Assembly: GCF_050624435.1 (NCBI RefSeq)
Contig: NC_134539.1
Coordinates: forward strand, 120,635,525-120,699,524
Length of the DNA stretch: 64,000 bases
Source of the DNA: Tenrec ecaudatus
Taxonomy: Eukaryota > Chordata > Mammalia > Afrosoricida > Tenrecidae
Reading direction: 5' to 3'
This document shows positions 1 to 10,700 of this stretch, piece after piece. Position 1 is the stretch's first letter. Each line of letters begins with the position of its first letter. Both the position numbers and the translations under genes were made by a program. The notes under the pieces are model-generated. The model worked only from the letters and a program-made list of their open reading frames with translations. It made no database searches and was not told where the DNA came from.

Positions 1-780
1 ACCGGTTCGGCTCAGCCCCCACCTAGCCTCGCGCCGACCCTGGTGTGGGTTGGACTCGAACCCAGACCCACCCTGTCCGGGACATAGCACTGCCTGCCCC
101 TTGGAGGTTTGGGGACTCCGCCGCCCTGGCTGCCTTCCCCTCGCTCCCTCTCTACTCAGAAAACCCGCGCTCGGGGCCCCAGCTCCCCCAGGTGATCGCG
201 AGGAGGGAGGCTTGGCTCTGCCCAGGGGCGGAGCGGTGGCCCGAGGGTGGCGATGCCCAAGGGTCGTCGGCCGCCGCCGCTGGCAGGGCAGCGAGTTTGG
301 GAGCCTCGCGGAAGCGGGCGCGCGCCCGGAAAAGAGAACTCAGCGCTGGGGACCCGGCCCGGTCCCCCAGATCCCCCCCCCCCGACCCCGGGCGCAGGGC
401 GAGCCTCAAGGCCGGCAGGGGAAAGCCGAAGGGTTCCGGGAGAGCCTCGTGGGCGCCCACCACCGCCGGACCGCGCTCACCCGGCTCTGCGGGACATTCG
501 CCCCCCGACCGAACCGAGGGCGTGACTCTGGGGGGCGCAGGGTGGCAGGAGGGGACCGCTTCCTGCAGGAAGTCGGCGGGTGCGGGTCCAGACTCCACGC
601 GGGTGTGCAGGCCCCTGGGGCTGCTCTGGGCCAGAAGCCATCCCCACCCCACCCCACCCCCGCACCTGCTACAAAATGAAAATTCAGAGCCCTTGATGGT
701 GACGCTTTTAAGCGGGGCACCACTGCTGCTACACAGGCTCTGACCCCACTCCCGCCCCACACCTGGGGGCGGGGCATTGT
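1..780. other. CpG-rich stretch without an identified gene
   Basis: The first 780 bases are strongly GC-rich with many CpG dinucleotides, and end in a GGGGCGGGGC-type GC box near 767-776. The composition then drops abruptly to AT-rich sequence from about 800. Several long frames are open on both strands, as expected for GC-rich DNA, but none resembles a protein I recognise. It could be a CpG island, an unannotated first exon or an enhancer. Nothing in the sequence decides between these. Confidence 0.5.
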
Positions 781-1585
781 GCCCCTAAAGAAACAAACCC
801 ACATGTGTTGTTAATACCGTTGTTAAAACTCGTCTGTGTTTTGTTAATGAGGCAAGATTAGTGGAGGTTGTTTTAAATCAATCTCTCTTTTCAATAATAT
901 TTTTGGTTTTAAATTACGTGGAGGTTTACATTTCACATCAACTTTGTATTCCAGTTTAAACTGTGACTTAAACCCCCAAGAACCCCTCTTTCCCCCCTTC
1001 TTGATTTCTCTTCCCCCTCTTCCATTTCACCCGAGGTCATACAGGCAGAGTCTAGCCCGCTGCTTTATCTCCCCTCCTCCTAAACGAATCTCTCTGGAAA
1101 TACACAGAGGTTAAACCAACCACTCAGAGGGGCAGGGCAGGGGGAAGAAGTGCCAGGCCAGGCCCAGGAGCTCAGAGGACACAAGGACTTTGTTCCTGAG
1201 CTGACAGAGGAAGCCTGCCCCTAGAGCAGGCCCCCTGAATTCTGACTTCTAGCCTCCCAGAGAGAAAACATACTTGTTTCTTCAAGTCACCCCCTGGGTC
1301 TTTCTGTTACAGCAGCAGTAGGGAACTGAGACAGTGTTGAGCCAATGTCCCCCAGCGTCCCCAGTTGCCACAATAAGGGAGCTGGGACAGGTGCATCTAA
1401 CAGATGCGTCCCTCTGTGGCCCTTACCCATCGCAGAGCGAGGGGTTCTGTTTCTGCAGCCTTTGCACCTCCATCCTCCGTCGGGTGGAGGAGAGCCAGGC
1501 TCCCATCTGGAGAAAGGGTTGACTAGGATGTCTTTCGGGGACTGCTACTGCATTCTCACCTGTCTGTCTCCTTTCTCCCCTGGCG

Positions 1586-1755
1586 CCGTGGGAGCTTACA
1601 CACGTTGGGCTGCTTACAACAAAGTCAGCTCCTCGCTGATAGAAAGATGGGGCTTTCGACCTCTGTAAAGAGTGACACTCTCAGAATGCCACAGGGACCT
1701 TCCGTGTCCCACAGGGTCTCTATGAGTAGGAATTGACTCACTGGTAGGGAGAGTT
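1586..1755 (+). repeat. AfroSINE copy
   Basis: The order of motifs is that of the afrotherian tRNA-derived SINE: TTGGGCTGCTTACAAC, then AGAAAGATGGGGCTTTCGAC, CTGTAAAGAGTGACACTCTC, and the tail block resembling GGGTCTCTATGAGTAGGAATTGACTC. The copy is diverged. Confidence 0.75.
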
Positions 1756-1759
1756 TGGC

Positions 1760-3865
1760 TTGAGTTCAGATAGAGGTGGCCTACGCTGGCGTCGGGGCAG
1801 GCCGCTGAAGGTCCTGTGTCCCTGCTGGTTTTCGACTCTCTGAATGTAATTTCACTCCTGTTAAAGGATGCCCCATGCCCGCCTGAAAAAGAACACCCGG
1901 TGAGCATCAGCTGATGGCGAAGGGGGAGGAACGCCCGCTGCTCTCCAGCGAGCGGCTGCAAGCACGGGACAGCAGAGGGCACTGTTGCGCAGACGCACTC
2001 GAGGAAGCCCTTGTCGCAGCCCTTTTCCAGGCCGCAAAACCAGGCCCCTTTTGCGCTTTGGGAAGCAGATGGCCAACTGTCTTCTGAGGTGCCTCTGGGT
2101 GAGCTCAAGTAAGCTAGCACTTAACTGTTTGCACCACCCAGAGACTTTCCCTTAAAAAGGCAGTCACGAAATATTTTTCTCACACTCTCCTAATCATATA
2201 CATCTACCGAGAAACACCCCCCCCAAGACCCCATCCCCACCCCCTATAACCCATCAGAGTCAAGTGTCAGGACTGGCCTCGGCAGTGGGGAGGGTCCCAA
2301 GGCGTGAGGAAGGTTTCTCACAAAAGAAAACCCCATCTCCTCCACACTTGGCGAGGCTCTGGGAGGACACGGGGACCCCAGTCCTCCTTCCTCATCTTCT
2401 GTCCCTGCCCCGCAGGAGGGAGATGTTCACTGCAGTGTTATGCATGATGGAACGGGAACTGGCTTCCCACCAACAAGGAAATGGCTGAGTGAAGGGTGTT
2501 ACCGCCCTTGGGAAATTGCGGCTCCACGGGATGAAAGTCACATGGACTCATGTTAACACTGACACGGGCAAGTGACAAGCAGGACACTAAGTTGTTTGCC
2601 ATGACAATCATGTCTTTGTAGCCAGATAAAGGTCACGCACCATGACACGGATGGATGGAGGCTGGGGTGGTGGTGGTGGTGAGTGAATGTTTGATTTTTA
2701 CAAAAATGTCCTTAAAATGTGTCAAATTATGAAATGGTTGCCTGTGGGAAATAGAATGCTGCGTGTGATTCCCCACCCCACCCCCTATACTTCTTCTGAA
2801 AAATTCAGCGAGCAGGTATTAGACAATCAGGACAAAAGAAATTCAGCAGAAACACACCGGAGGGAGATAGTCCCCTTCCTGCTGTCACAAGGGTCCTGGA
2901 GGCAGGGGAGCGCCCCTCCTCTGCAATCCAGCAGGGGATTTCTTCTCCCTGGACCCCTGCAAGGTCCCCATCCCCCAGAGTCAGAATGGGAATGAACACC
3001 CTTGGAAAATACACAGAAACTGCTCTCATCCTCCTGCTGCTGCTTGGCGGCCAACGCTGGGAGGGGAGGACACCATCATGGCGGGGGCGGGAACTGTCCT
3101 GGACTCTCTGCCAGGTAGGAACAGGGCATATGGCATCTCCATCACCAGGTGTTCCAGGCTTCTGTTGTTCTTTCAAAATGTTCAGGGTAGAAGGTCCACC
3201 ACCTCCTCTACCGAGGAGGGCCAATTCTGCTCCAGAAACCATCTCTCTGTCTCTCTGCCCTGTTCTCCTTAGTCCCCCCCAGGGGTCTCCCACAGTCCAA
3301 GGGACTAGGGTGGCAGGTGGGGAGAGGAGGGAAGAGGGCACTGTCCCCACAATTGGCACTGGCAGGAAGGAAGCTTTATTGTCTTGGGGTTGGCATGGCA
3401 GAGATCCAGGTTGGGGAGTGGTGGAGCTTGGCTATTGATGAAATCTTGTTCTGTGTGTGGGTTTAATCTCACAGACACAAAGGGGTAGGGAAACTCGGAG
3501 TCCCCTCCTAGGGCTGAGAGACCTTCTCCTAGGAGGTTTCTTTGCCTATAAAATCCTGATCCTGATCTTCACTCTCCCATTCCCAAAGGAAGGATCAGGC
3601 CAACCTCCTAAGTGCTAAAAGTGAGTTTCAACTGTCTGACGTCTCTCCAGCCTCTGTCTCCCTGCCTCTCATTTTCTTCCTCCTGTAGACCTACCCCTAT
3701 GCCTTTCCACATGGTTTCTTCAGCCTGGGGATTTCCTTTCTTGATTAACATCGATTTGGGTTTTTTTGGTTGTTGTTCTCAAATGCAGCTCAGACCTCTT
3801 CTCCTCTGGGAGCCTGTCCCAATGGCCCCCCACCCACCTCCCGTGCTGCTGCTCTGGGCTCCTGG
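1760..3865. other. Intergenic sequence, no gene seen
   Basis: Apart from short C-runs and a GGT-rich stretch near 2,666-2,682, I see no splice-flanked exon, RNA gene or recognisable repeat here. Open frames of 60-180 codons occur on both strands, but none has recognisable homology or a conserved-looking exon structure. Confidence 0.4.
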
Positions 3866-3869
3866 TCCT

Positions 3870-4020
3870 TAACAACTATATGAGTAGAGCTGAGGTTTAT
3901 GGACACTTACTAAGTGCCTGGCTCTCAGTCAGAGCCTTTCCACAGCTCATCTGGTTGAGTCCTAACCATCACGTATCCTTGCTTCCCTTATGAGGACACT
4001 GGCACTGAGGCTGAAGGAGG
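3870..4020 (+). repeat. MIR-type SINE remnant
   Basis: The segment contains the MIR core pattern: a TTACTAAGTGCCTGGC-like block followed by TTATGAGGACACTGGCACTGAGGCTGAAG. It is an old, pan-mammalian repeat. Boundaries are approximate. Confidence 0.5.
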
Positions 4021-4094
4021 GAAAGGACATGTGGGGTACAGAAAGGTTATTCCCCAAGTTGTCCCCCCACCTCCATGTTATATGCCAAACCTAA

Positions 4095-4685
4095 GATGCT
4101 GCTTGCTAACACATGGTCAATGGCTATCCACTTGGAGGTCAACTGCTTAAAGGTTATCTCCCTGAGGGTTAGCAGCCATCTAGAGCCATCATCAGACCCT
4201 ATAGTCTGTCTCACCCTAAGTGGGGCTCACTCCCTTCTAATGAGGATAGTGGATTGTTCTCCTCAAGGAGAGCCGAAAGACAAGGTCAAGCCAACTCAGG
4301 GAGGACCAAGGTTAGGCTGCCATCTTGAATCTAGAGTCGGCTCATCTTGTCACATGTGTGCCCAGTGCCTCACCTTCCTGTTGCAAGCACACCCCTAGCT
4401 CATCCCCTTCCTATTGCATGTATGCCTGTTGTACACCCCCTTCCTGTCATGCATGTGGTTACCTATAATTAAAAGGGCTTGCACACCTCCTAAGTGTATA
4501 TAAATCTTGGTTAGAAATACATTTGCTCTCTCTGTGCAGATCTGGCTGCTGAGATCATGGCCGTCCTGGAAGTGAGCAATTGCATGCTTTATCTTGTCTG
4601 GTCTCTCTTTAATTTTACCCCTCAATTACACAACCTCGCCTTGGACCTGTTCGATTGTGGGGCCTGGTACCCCATAGGTGGGTAT
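4095..4685 (+). mobile_element. Solo LTR of an endogenous retrovirus (family A)
   Basis: A promoter-like TATA motif (GTGTATATAAATC near 4,494-4,506) is preceded by TTAAAAGGGCTTGCACAC and followed by a CT-rich U5 segment. The whole block aligns by eye with the inverse of 38,345-38,900: both contain AGCCATCTAGAG, TGGGGCTCAC, GGCTGCC and the TATA block in the same order. No retroviral protein frame lies beside it, so it reads as a solo LTR. Exact ends were not resolved. Confidence 0.6.
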
Positions 4686-4847
4686 ACAGCCTGGTGGGTG
4701 TTGGGGCACAAACTCAGGGCAGCGATGCTCCAATCTCCTTCCTGATTGCTCTCTTCTCATCCCACCTCCGTTTTCTGTTTGCAGATAGTCTTAGACCTCC
4801 TTGCAGAGCGGTAAGCACCTGGAGTATTGGCTGGTTCAGGGCTCCCT

Positions 4848-4982
4848 TGTTGTCGTTAGCTGCCAATGAGTGGGCCTCCAGCTCATGGCAACTGCGACCT
4901 CGTGCACGACACAAAATGCTGCCCAGCCCTGCATCACCCTCAGGATTATACCGTCGTGCCTGTTTCAGTCCCCGATCTGTAG
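4848..4982 (-). repeat. RTE-clade LINE 3'-end fragment
   Basis: GTTGTCGTTAGCTGCC, then TCATGGCAACTGCGACC and ACACAAAATGCTGCCCAG are the terminal pattern of an afrotherian RTE/BovB-like LINE in reverse orientation. The same family is represented by the longer copy at 19,020-19,480. Confidence 0.5.
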
Positions 4983-5229
4983 GGATGTGCACAGTCTCAT
5001 GCAGTTTGGGTCCCTTTGGGTTCCCCTGTGCTTCTCAGCTTTCCCTACCCTCTTCAGGCCTTGGGGGTCCAGAAAGAACTGAGGATGCACTGGGGGTTCT
5101 CTCTGCTCCTAGCCATGTTCCCTCCCACCGATGCTGTGCCCGCCTCTCCCTAGAGTCAAGTGCAATCTCTGCTTAGAGGTCATGCTCATAGGTGCCAATA
5201 GGCCACCACCTGGGCCATTCCTCTACAGA

Positions 5230-5700
5230 CTTCCTTTCATGGAATCATTACAACCTCTGTGGGAAATAGGGGCTGGGAGCCCATATTACAGGTGAGGGAA
5301 ATCAAGGCTTGGCCAACATCACAGAGCAAGTGGGTGGAGTCAGAAGGGACCCCAGGGTTGTCTGGCCCCATGTCCCTCCAGCTTCACCACTGAGCCCCTC
5401 TGTTCTGAGCAGAGTGAAGTGAAAAATCCCCAGAACACAGGGCTCTGATTCATCTCCTCGCTTGCCCTGGGCCCCAGGGGGCAGGCGGCAGCATGAAACT
5501 ACTTGTGAAAGTTTGGGCCGGGCAGGCCCTGAGTGACAGCAGCTTCCCAGTAACTGTTTATGGGACTGAAGTCAACAGGGCAAGGACAAGCCTCCTCCCG
5601 GTTTATAGCAGAGGAAGTGGCAATCAGGGAGGAAGGAGAGAGTTGCCCAAGGTCATCTTTGAGTCAGAGGGACTTGAACTCACCACCCTTGGGGACCCTG
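5230..5700 (+). repeat. MIR-type SINE remnants
   Basis: Two diverged blocks carry the MIR tail logic: CCCATATTACAGGTGAGGGAAATCAAGGCTTGG, then CACAGAGCAAGTGGGTGGAG around 5,280-5,345; and GTTGCCCAAGGTCATCTTTGAG with GGGACTTGAACTCACC around 5,640-5,690. Confidence 0.5.
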
Positions 5701-6995
5701 TGCTAAGAAAGAGGAAGGAGCCTACTGGGCTGGCTTTCCCACTCAGATCACCTGGGCTGTCCACTTTATGGGCACTGTAAGTCATGGGGACGTGCCAGTG
5801 CCCATTCCGGCTCTGGGTAAGCTGGACTCAGGGTAGCCTAGAAGTGGCAGGTGATAAGTTTATGGCCAGGAGTGGGGTTAGGGCTGGGAGATAAGACTGG
5901 GAACATCAGTGCCAGGAATGGGGGCCCCACCTTATGCAACTGGAGGATCTGGGATGACAGATAGGAGGGAGACACTCCCTGAGCACCCTCAAGGCCCAGT
6001 TAGTCACCACCTCTGAGGGCTCCATGAAGGTGCACTTGTGTGTGGAAGTGCACGCCCTTTCTCACACCTCCCCGCCCTCACCCTGCTGTGTCCTGCTTGA
6101 CCCATCTTATGGACTGACCCTCACAACACACCAGGCTGAGCAGGGTGTTGGTGGGTGAGTTGAAGGGTCTCTCAGGGGACAGCTCCCATCCTCATTTTTC
6201 TCAGACCCACCACACACTTCCAAGCCTGTGCCCCATCTGTCAGGGGTCTGCTCTGGAGCCCTAGGGACCCTCTGGAATAGCGCCATTACCAGGAACTGGC
6301 TAAAGACACATTTTCCCAGCCTGAGAAGCCAGATCCCTCCCCGGACCAGACAGACTTGTGGCTGATGATGGCTGATGGCTGATGGCTGATGACAATAGGG
6401 CATCAAAGCTGGGGTGGATGCGCCCTCCCCTCCCAGCCTTGGTGGGATCACAGTGGCCCCTGGAGGCTGTGTGCTCCTGGGCCAGAAGGAGGGGTCCACC
6501 CGGACTGACCAAAGAGGAAGTCCATCCCTTCAGCGGTTCAAAGGCTGGTAGGGGCTGAGAGGTTGGCATCGGATGGGGAAGCGGAAAACCGTGACTACCT
6601 GTTGATGGAGGGGGCCCAGGCCTCTCCCACGCCTAATCTGAGCTTCCCAAATCCCACACTGTGGGACACAAAGTACTGTACCCTGCCCCCCCCAGCCACA
6701 AAGCAGCCTGGGCAACCTGGGGTGGGGGAAGCTAAGCTTGAGAGGACAGGCCTCCTGAGACAAAGAGACACCCATTACAACTATTTGTTCTATTTCCCCC
6801 ATGCCCCCTGGTTTGTCAGAGGGCTTGGGAGATCCGAGCAGATGGAGAAAACTAGGAGCCCAAGCAGATCTTGACCTCTTCTCCCCCATCTCATCTCAAA
6901 AGCCAGGGGGTTCTCAACAGAGCCCATCTCTCCACTCTGCCCCTCCAGACCCGCCTGGCCCCCACCCCTGACACTCACAGCACCCAGTGCAATTT
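5701..6995. other. Intergenic sequence upstream of CA4
   Basis: No exon, RNA gene or clear interspersed repeat is visible. A short (GGCTGATGAT)-type internal duplication lies at about 6,361-6,390. The C-rich and G-rich composition keeps several frames open by chance. Confidence 0.4.
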
Positions 6996-6996
6996 A

Positions 6997-7085
6997 GGCG
7001 GCACTGTGGGTTTGCCCATGCAGCTGTAACCCCCAAGGCGGGAGGTTCAAAGCCACCAGGCACTCCTGGAGAAAGCGGGTGTTGG
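6997..7085 (+). repeat. AfroSINE 5' fragment
   Basis: GGCACTGTGGGTTTGCCCATGC, GCTGTAACCCCCAAGGCGG and GGTTCAAAGCCACCAGGCACTCC match the tRNA-like head of the AfroSINE, including the box-B position. The 3' half is missing or too diverged to follow. Confidence 0.55.
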
Positions 7086-7574
7086 TTGTTCCCAATTTCA
7101 GGTGACTCTGATTGGAGTCTGCTTGACAGTTGAGTAGGGGGGCTTGGGGTTGGTGATTCGAAGGGTCTTGGGTCCCCCTTAGAATTTAACTTTGGAGCCC
7201 TGGAGGTAGAGGGTAGGTGAAGGGGGCAGTGACAGGAGAGATGAGACTCAGAGCGTCAGCGACCCCTGCCTGAGAGAGATGAGGCTCCCTCCAGGGGTCT
7301 TCGATTGATTCAGCACCACCACCACCCCGACTTCCTCAGCCCCTCAAGGCTGCTCCTGGCCCGATCCCAATGAAAGCGGCTTTCCCATCGGCTGTGGAGA
7401 GGGCTGCGCTGGGGTGGGCGCCCAGAGGGTCGCGGCCGAGATCCGCGGACCCCACCTCCGGTGTGAACACTGGGGTGTCTCTTCCCTGATCCCCAACCGG
7501 GGGTGGGGGAGGGCACGGCGGGGAGGAGACTTTCTGGGCCCGGAGCGGACGGGACTGGACAGGACTGGGGAGGG

Positions 7575-7699
7575 ACGGGGGGCGGAGCCGCCCCCGCGGC
7601 CGGGTGTCGCGGTCCCCTCCCGGCGCGGCGGGCTTTAAGAGCGGCTCGGGCGGGTCGGCGGTACCGGGCTGGCTCGGCTGGCAGGTCCGTCCCCGCAGG
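7575..7699 (+). promoter_or_regulatory. CA4: CA4 core promoter
   Basis: A GC box (GGGGGGCGGAGCC, about 7,576-7,589) and a mirrored GCCGCCCCCGCGG lie upstream of a TATA-like CTTTAAGA at 7,633-7,640. That motif is 60-67 bases before the CA4 start codon, which would put transcription initiation near 7,660-7,670 and leave a 5' UTR of only 30-40 bases. The initiation point is inferred. Confidence 0.55.
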
Positions 7700-7763
7700 A
7701 TGCGGCTGCTCCCGGCGCTCCTGGCCCTCGGCGCGCTCCTGCCCCTGCCCGGGGCTCCCGCAG
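7700..7763 (+). CDS. CA4: CA4 coding exon 1 (signal peptide)
   Basis: 64 coding bases encode Met1-Gly21, a leucine- and alanine-rich signal peptide, plus the first base of codon 22. The donor is CAG|GTGAGC. Confidence 0.93.
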
Positions 7764-10700
7764 GTGAGCCGCCGCCCTCGCCGCCCAGGCGCCCGCCGGC
7801 TGGGGCGCAGCGCGCGTCCCTCGCGGGCGCAGGGCGAGGCGAGCGCGCATCCCCGGGAGGTGGCCGTGAGCGTCTGAGCTGCGGGGCAGCTCCAAGCCCG
7901 AGCCGCCCGCTGCCCACGGGGCTCAGCGCGAATCCGGAGGGACTGGGTCCTGGTCCCGGAGTGGGGGGTGGGGGTGGGGGGAGATGGCCTCCAGAGCTCC
8001 CAGCGCTGCAGGGGGACCTGGGGGGACACCCTAAGACCCGAAGCCCTGGGCAAGCCGGTCTTTCCGGCTGGGGTGATTCTCGTTTAAAGATTAATGGTGA
8101 GGCCGAGTTCTTAATTATTCGCTGAGGTTGGAGGTGGCGGGAGAGGCGTGTTAATATTTGATAAGAAAGTGCAGGCGCGGCGTGTGGCTGGACCCAGAGT
8201 CCCAGGGCCTGGGCCCTCAACCATTAGGGGCCGACCCGGACCCGGACCCGGACCCGGACAGAGCCCCATGCCGCACTCCGAAGCCCAGCTGTCTCTCGGG
8301 AAGAACAGGGGTCCTTGGGGTTTGGGGCTCACCTTAGCCAAGACCCCTGGGTGCCAAGTCAGCTGCTTGGAATCCGGGAGTGAGCGTGTGCAGGAGGGCC
8401 TGAGCTGGCTGGTTGGGCCGCGCAGGCATCTGGCTGTTGCCCTGGGGGTCTTCCCAGAGGGCAGTAGGAAAGAGGTGAGAAGTGAAGGATTTCATTTGCA
8501 GGATCAGGCGTTTGCTAAGCAGCTGTGATGAGTGAAAGGACAAGGCTTTGAGGAAAGAGAAACGCTTACTAATGTAAGTGGCTTCCAGAGAGTCACTTCT
8601 CCTCAGTTTACAAAATTGATAATGATTCTGATTAAGACCGGGCCCTAAGTGCCAAATGAGCAATGGGCGCTCACCTGGCACACATCTATGCTGTGTTCCT
8701 GGACTGAAGAGGAGCCGCTGGGCTTGGACGTCTCCAGGGCATCTGCTGGGGGCAGGAGTGGTCAGCCGCCTGCAGAGCCCCAGATCCCTGTCTGGGTGTG
8801 GCTGGGACTTTGCCCCCACACTTCTGGGTTTTGCTGAGCTGGTTTACAGGATCCCCTTCTTGTCCCCTGGAGTGGAAGAGTGAGGTGAGCAAGGTCCACC
8901 AAAGAGCTTCTTCGGTAACCTCTGAAGGAGGGGGATGGAGTCACCCCATGGCGAAGGACAGTGGCTGGGTGACTGGCCGTGGATTTTAGGTCTCTAACTC
9001 CATCAGAACAGATGGACTAGGGTGGACCTTGGCTTTCAGTCAAGACCTTGGGTAATCCTGCTCTTTCCCAGGGCCTCTTGAAGGTAGCCTGACCAGTGGA
9101 CCGGCAATTTCCACAAGGGTCCCTTCTCCCCACCCACCCCCCACCCCCCACCTCCCCCACCCCCACTCTGAGCAAGTGCAGGAGCCTGATTGGTGTCCTG
9201 GCATCTTTTGGCAGAGAACCAGCCATCCACCCACACCCAATGGATAGAGGCCTGGCCTCAGCTCCATCAACATCACTTTCCTGGCTCCTGCCTCCAGAAG
9301 AGGGTAGCTCTAAGACCATCAGCCAAGCAAGTCAAATGTCTCTGTGATTAAGACTACAAACCTAGGAGCCAGAGCCAGAACCAGGGAAAAGCAAATTCCT
9401 AAGAAAAGTACAGATGGATTCCCGGAAGGCTGCCAGGGGAACCGCCCCTCCAGAGCTGCCTCCGCAGGACCTGCTTCCCCTGGACCTCCAGTCCTGAGGA
9501 TGAGGACAGGCCAGGGGGTTAAAGAAGGCCCCTTTGACCTTGAGCCTCAGAGTGGGGGGAGGGGGGACACCAAGAACTTCTCCCAGGTCGCTCCAGCATC
9601 TTGATCAGTGCTCCTGGGAGTTCTAGGGGGCAAAGAATAGGCAGGCTCAGAGATGCTCTGAGGTTAAACAGGAGGCAGAAACAGAGGTTCCAGGGGGAGG
9701 AGGAGCAGCCTCCTAGCCCTCCCCACTTGCAGGAAGAAAGTAGGGGGGGGCAGTTGCAATCTGCCACTGGCCTCTGGAGAGTTTTCTCTAGTCCCCCTGA
9801 TGCTGTGACACCCATGGACTGAAGAGCCCTGCCAGGGGGGCAGGCCCATGGGATGTCATGGGGACGATGCTTCCAGAGGAGAAGTTTGCTGGCAAGCTAG
9901 TCTGAGTACTCCATCCAGGGTGGCTCTGAGGGCAGAAAGGGAGGGGCCCCTTTCCTGTGTCTGCTCACTCTCCTGGACTGGAGATCCCCCACCCTCATCA
10001 GGACCTGACCTTCCCAGGGTGCCCCCTCTGCTCCATCCACAGTGCGTGCTTCAGGGAGCCCTGAGAGAAGGTGGCATTGGCAGGGGCAGCCCTGGGCAAG
10101 GGAGGGGCTGAGAGAAAGGGCTCAGAGACCTCAGCCCAGCGGGCTGACTGGAGCTGTGCTTTTCTTAGGAAGGGTCTTCCTGAGGTCTCTCCTTTCTCTG
10201 CCTTTCCTGGGTTTGGGCTTTCTGGGCACCAGAGGGAGGCAGGGACTTGACTGTGTGCCTGTGAAGATGGTGTGGGGGGGGCAGTGGGGGAGGGGGCATC
10301 TCACCTCCTCTCGCTTCACTGGAAAGGAGAATCCAGACCAGCCCAAGATGGAGTCCGGTGTGGCAGGCAGAGGTCAGACAGGTCTCTCAACTGCCCTCCC
10401 ACAGACTCTGGACTTCTCTGTTGGGTTTCACAATGTGTTGCAGTGGCTACCCAGAACGCAGACGGTGCTCACAGTTATGGGTTTATTACGAGATGAACAG
10501 GTTACAATTCACGTTCAGAAACACTGAATTCTTCTATTAGGGCAGCTTCTTCTCAGGCTGCACCCGCAGGCATCTCTCTCTCTAGCCTTTAGCCCCCCAA
10601 GCCTGGCCTCTGCGCTGCCTCAGACTCTGTTAGCTGAGTACCAGACAGATGCCTAAGACTGTTACCACTAAGTACCAGACAGGTGCATGTCATTCCACCG

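Larger units (their letters stand above)
7380..7900. promoter_or_regulatory. CA4: CpG island over the CA4 promoter and exon 1
   Basis: CpG dinucleotides are dense from about 7,385 to 7,860, in contrast to flanking DNA. The island spans the upstream promoter, exon 1 and the start of intron 1 of CA4, the usual arrangement for a mammalian promoter island. Confidence 0.75.

Noticed and set aside
45-760. Long overlapping open frames on both strands at the left edge
   Set aside because: They occur in three or more frames at once, are rich in Arg, Pro, Gly and Ala, and resemble no family. This is what GC-rich DNA without stops produces.
7310-8220. 247- and 294-codon frames on the minus strand over the CA4 promoter
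   Set aside because: They are antisense shadows of the CpG island and CA4 exon 1; composition is low-complexity and there is no homology.
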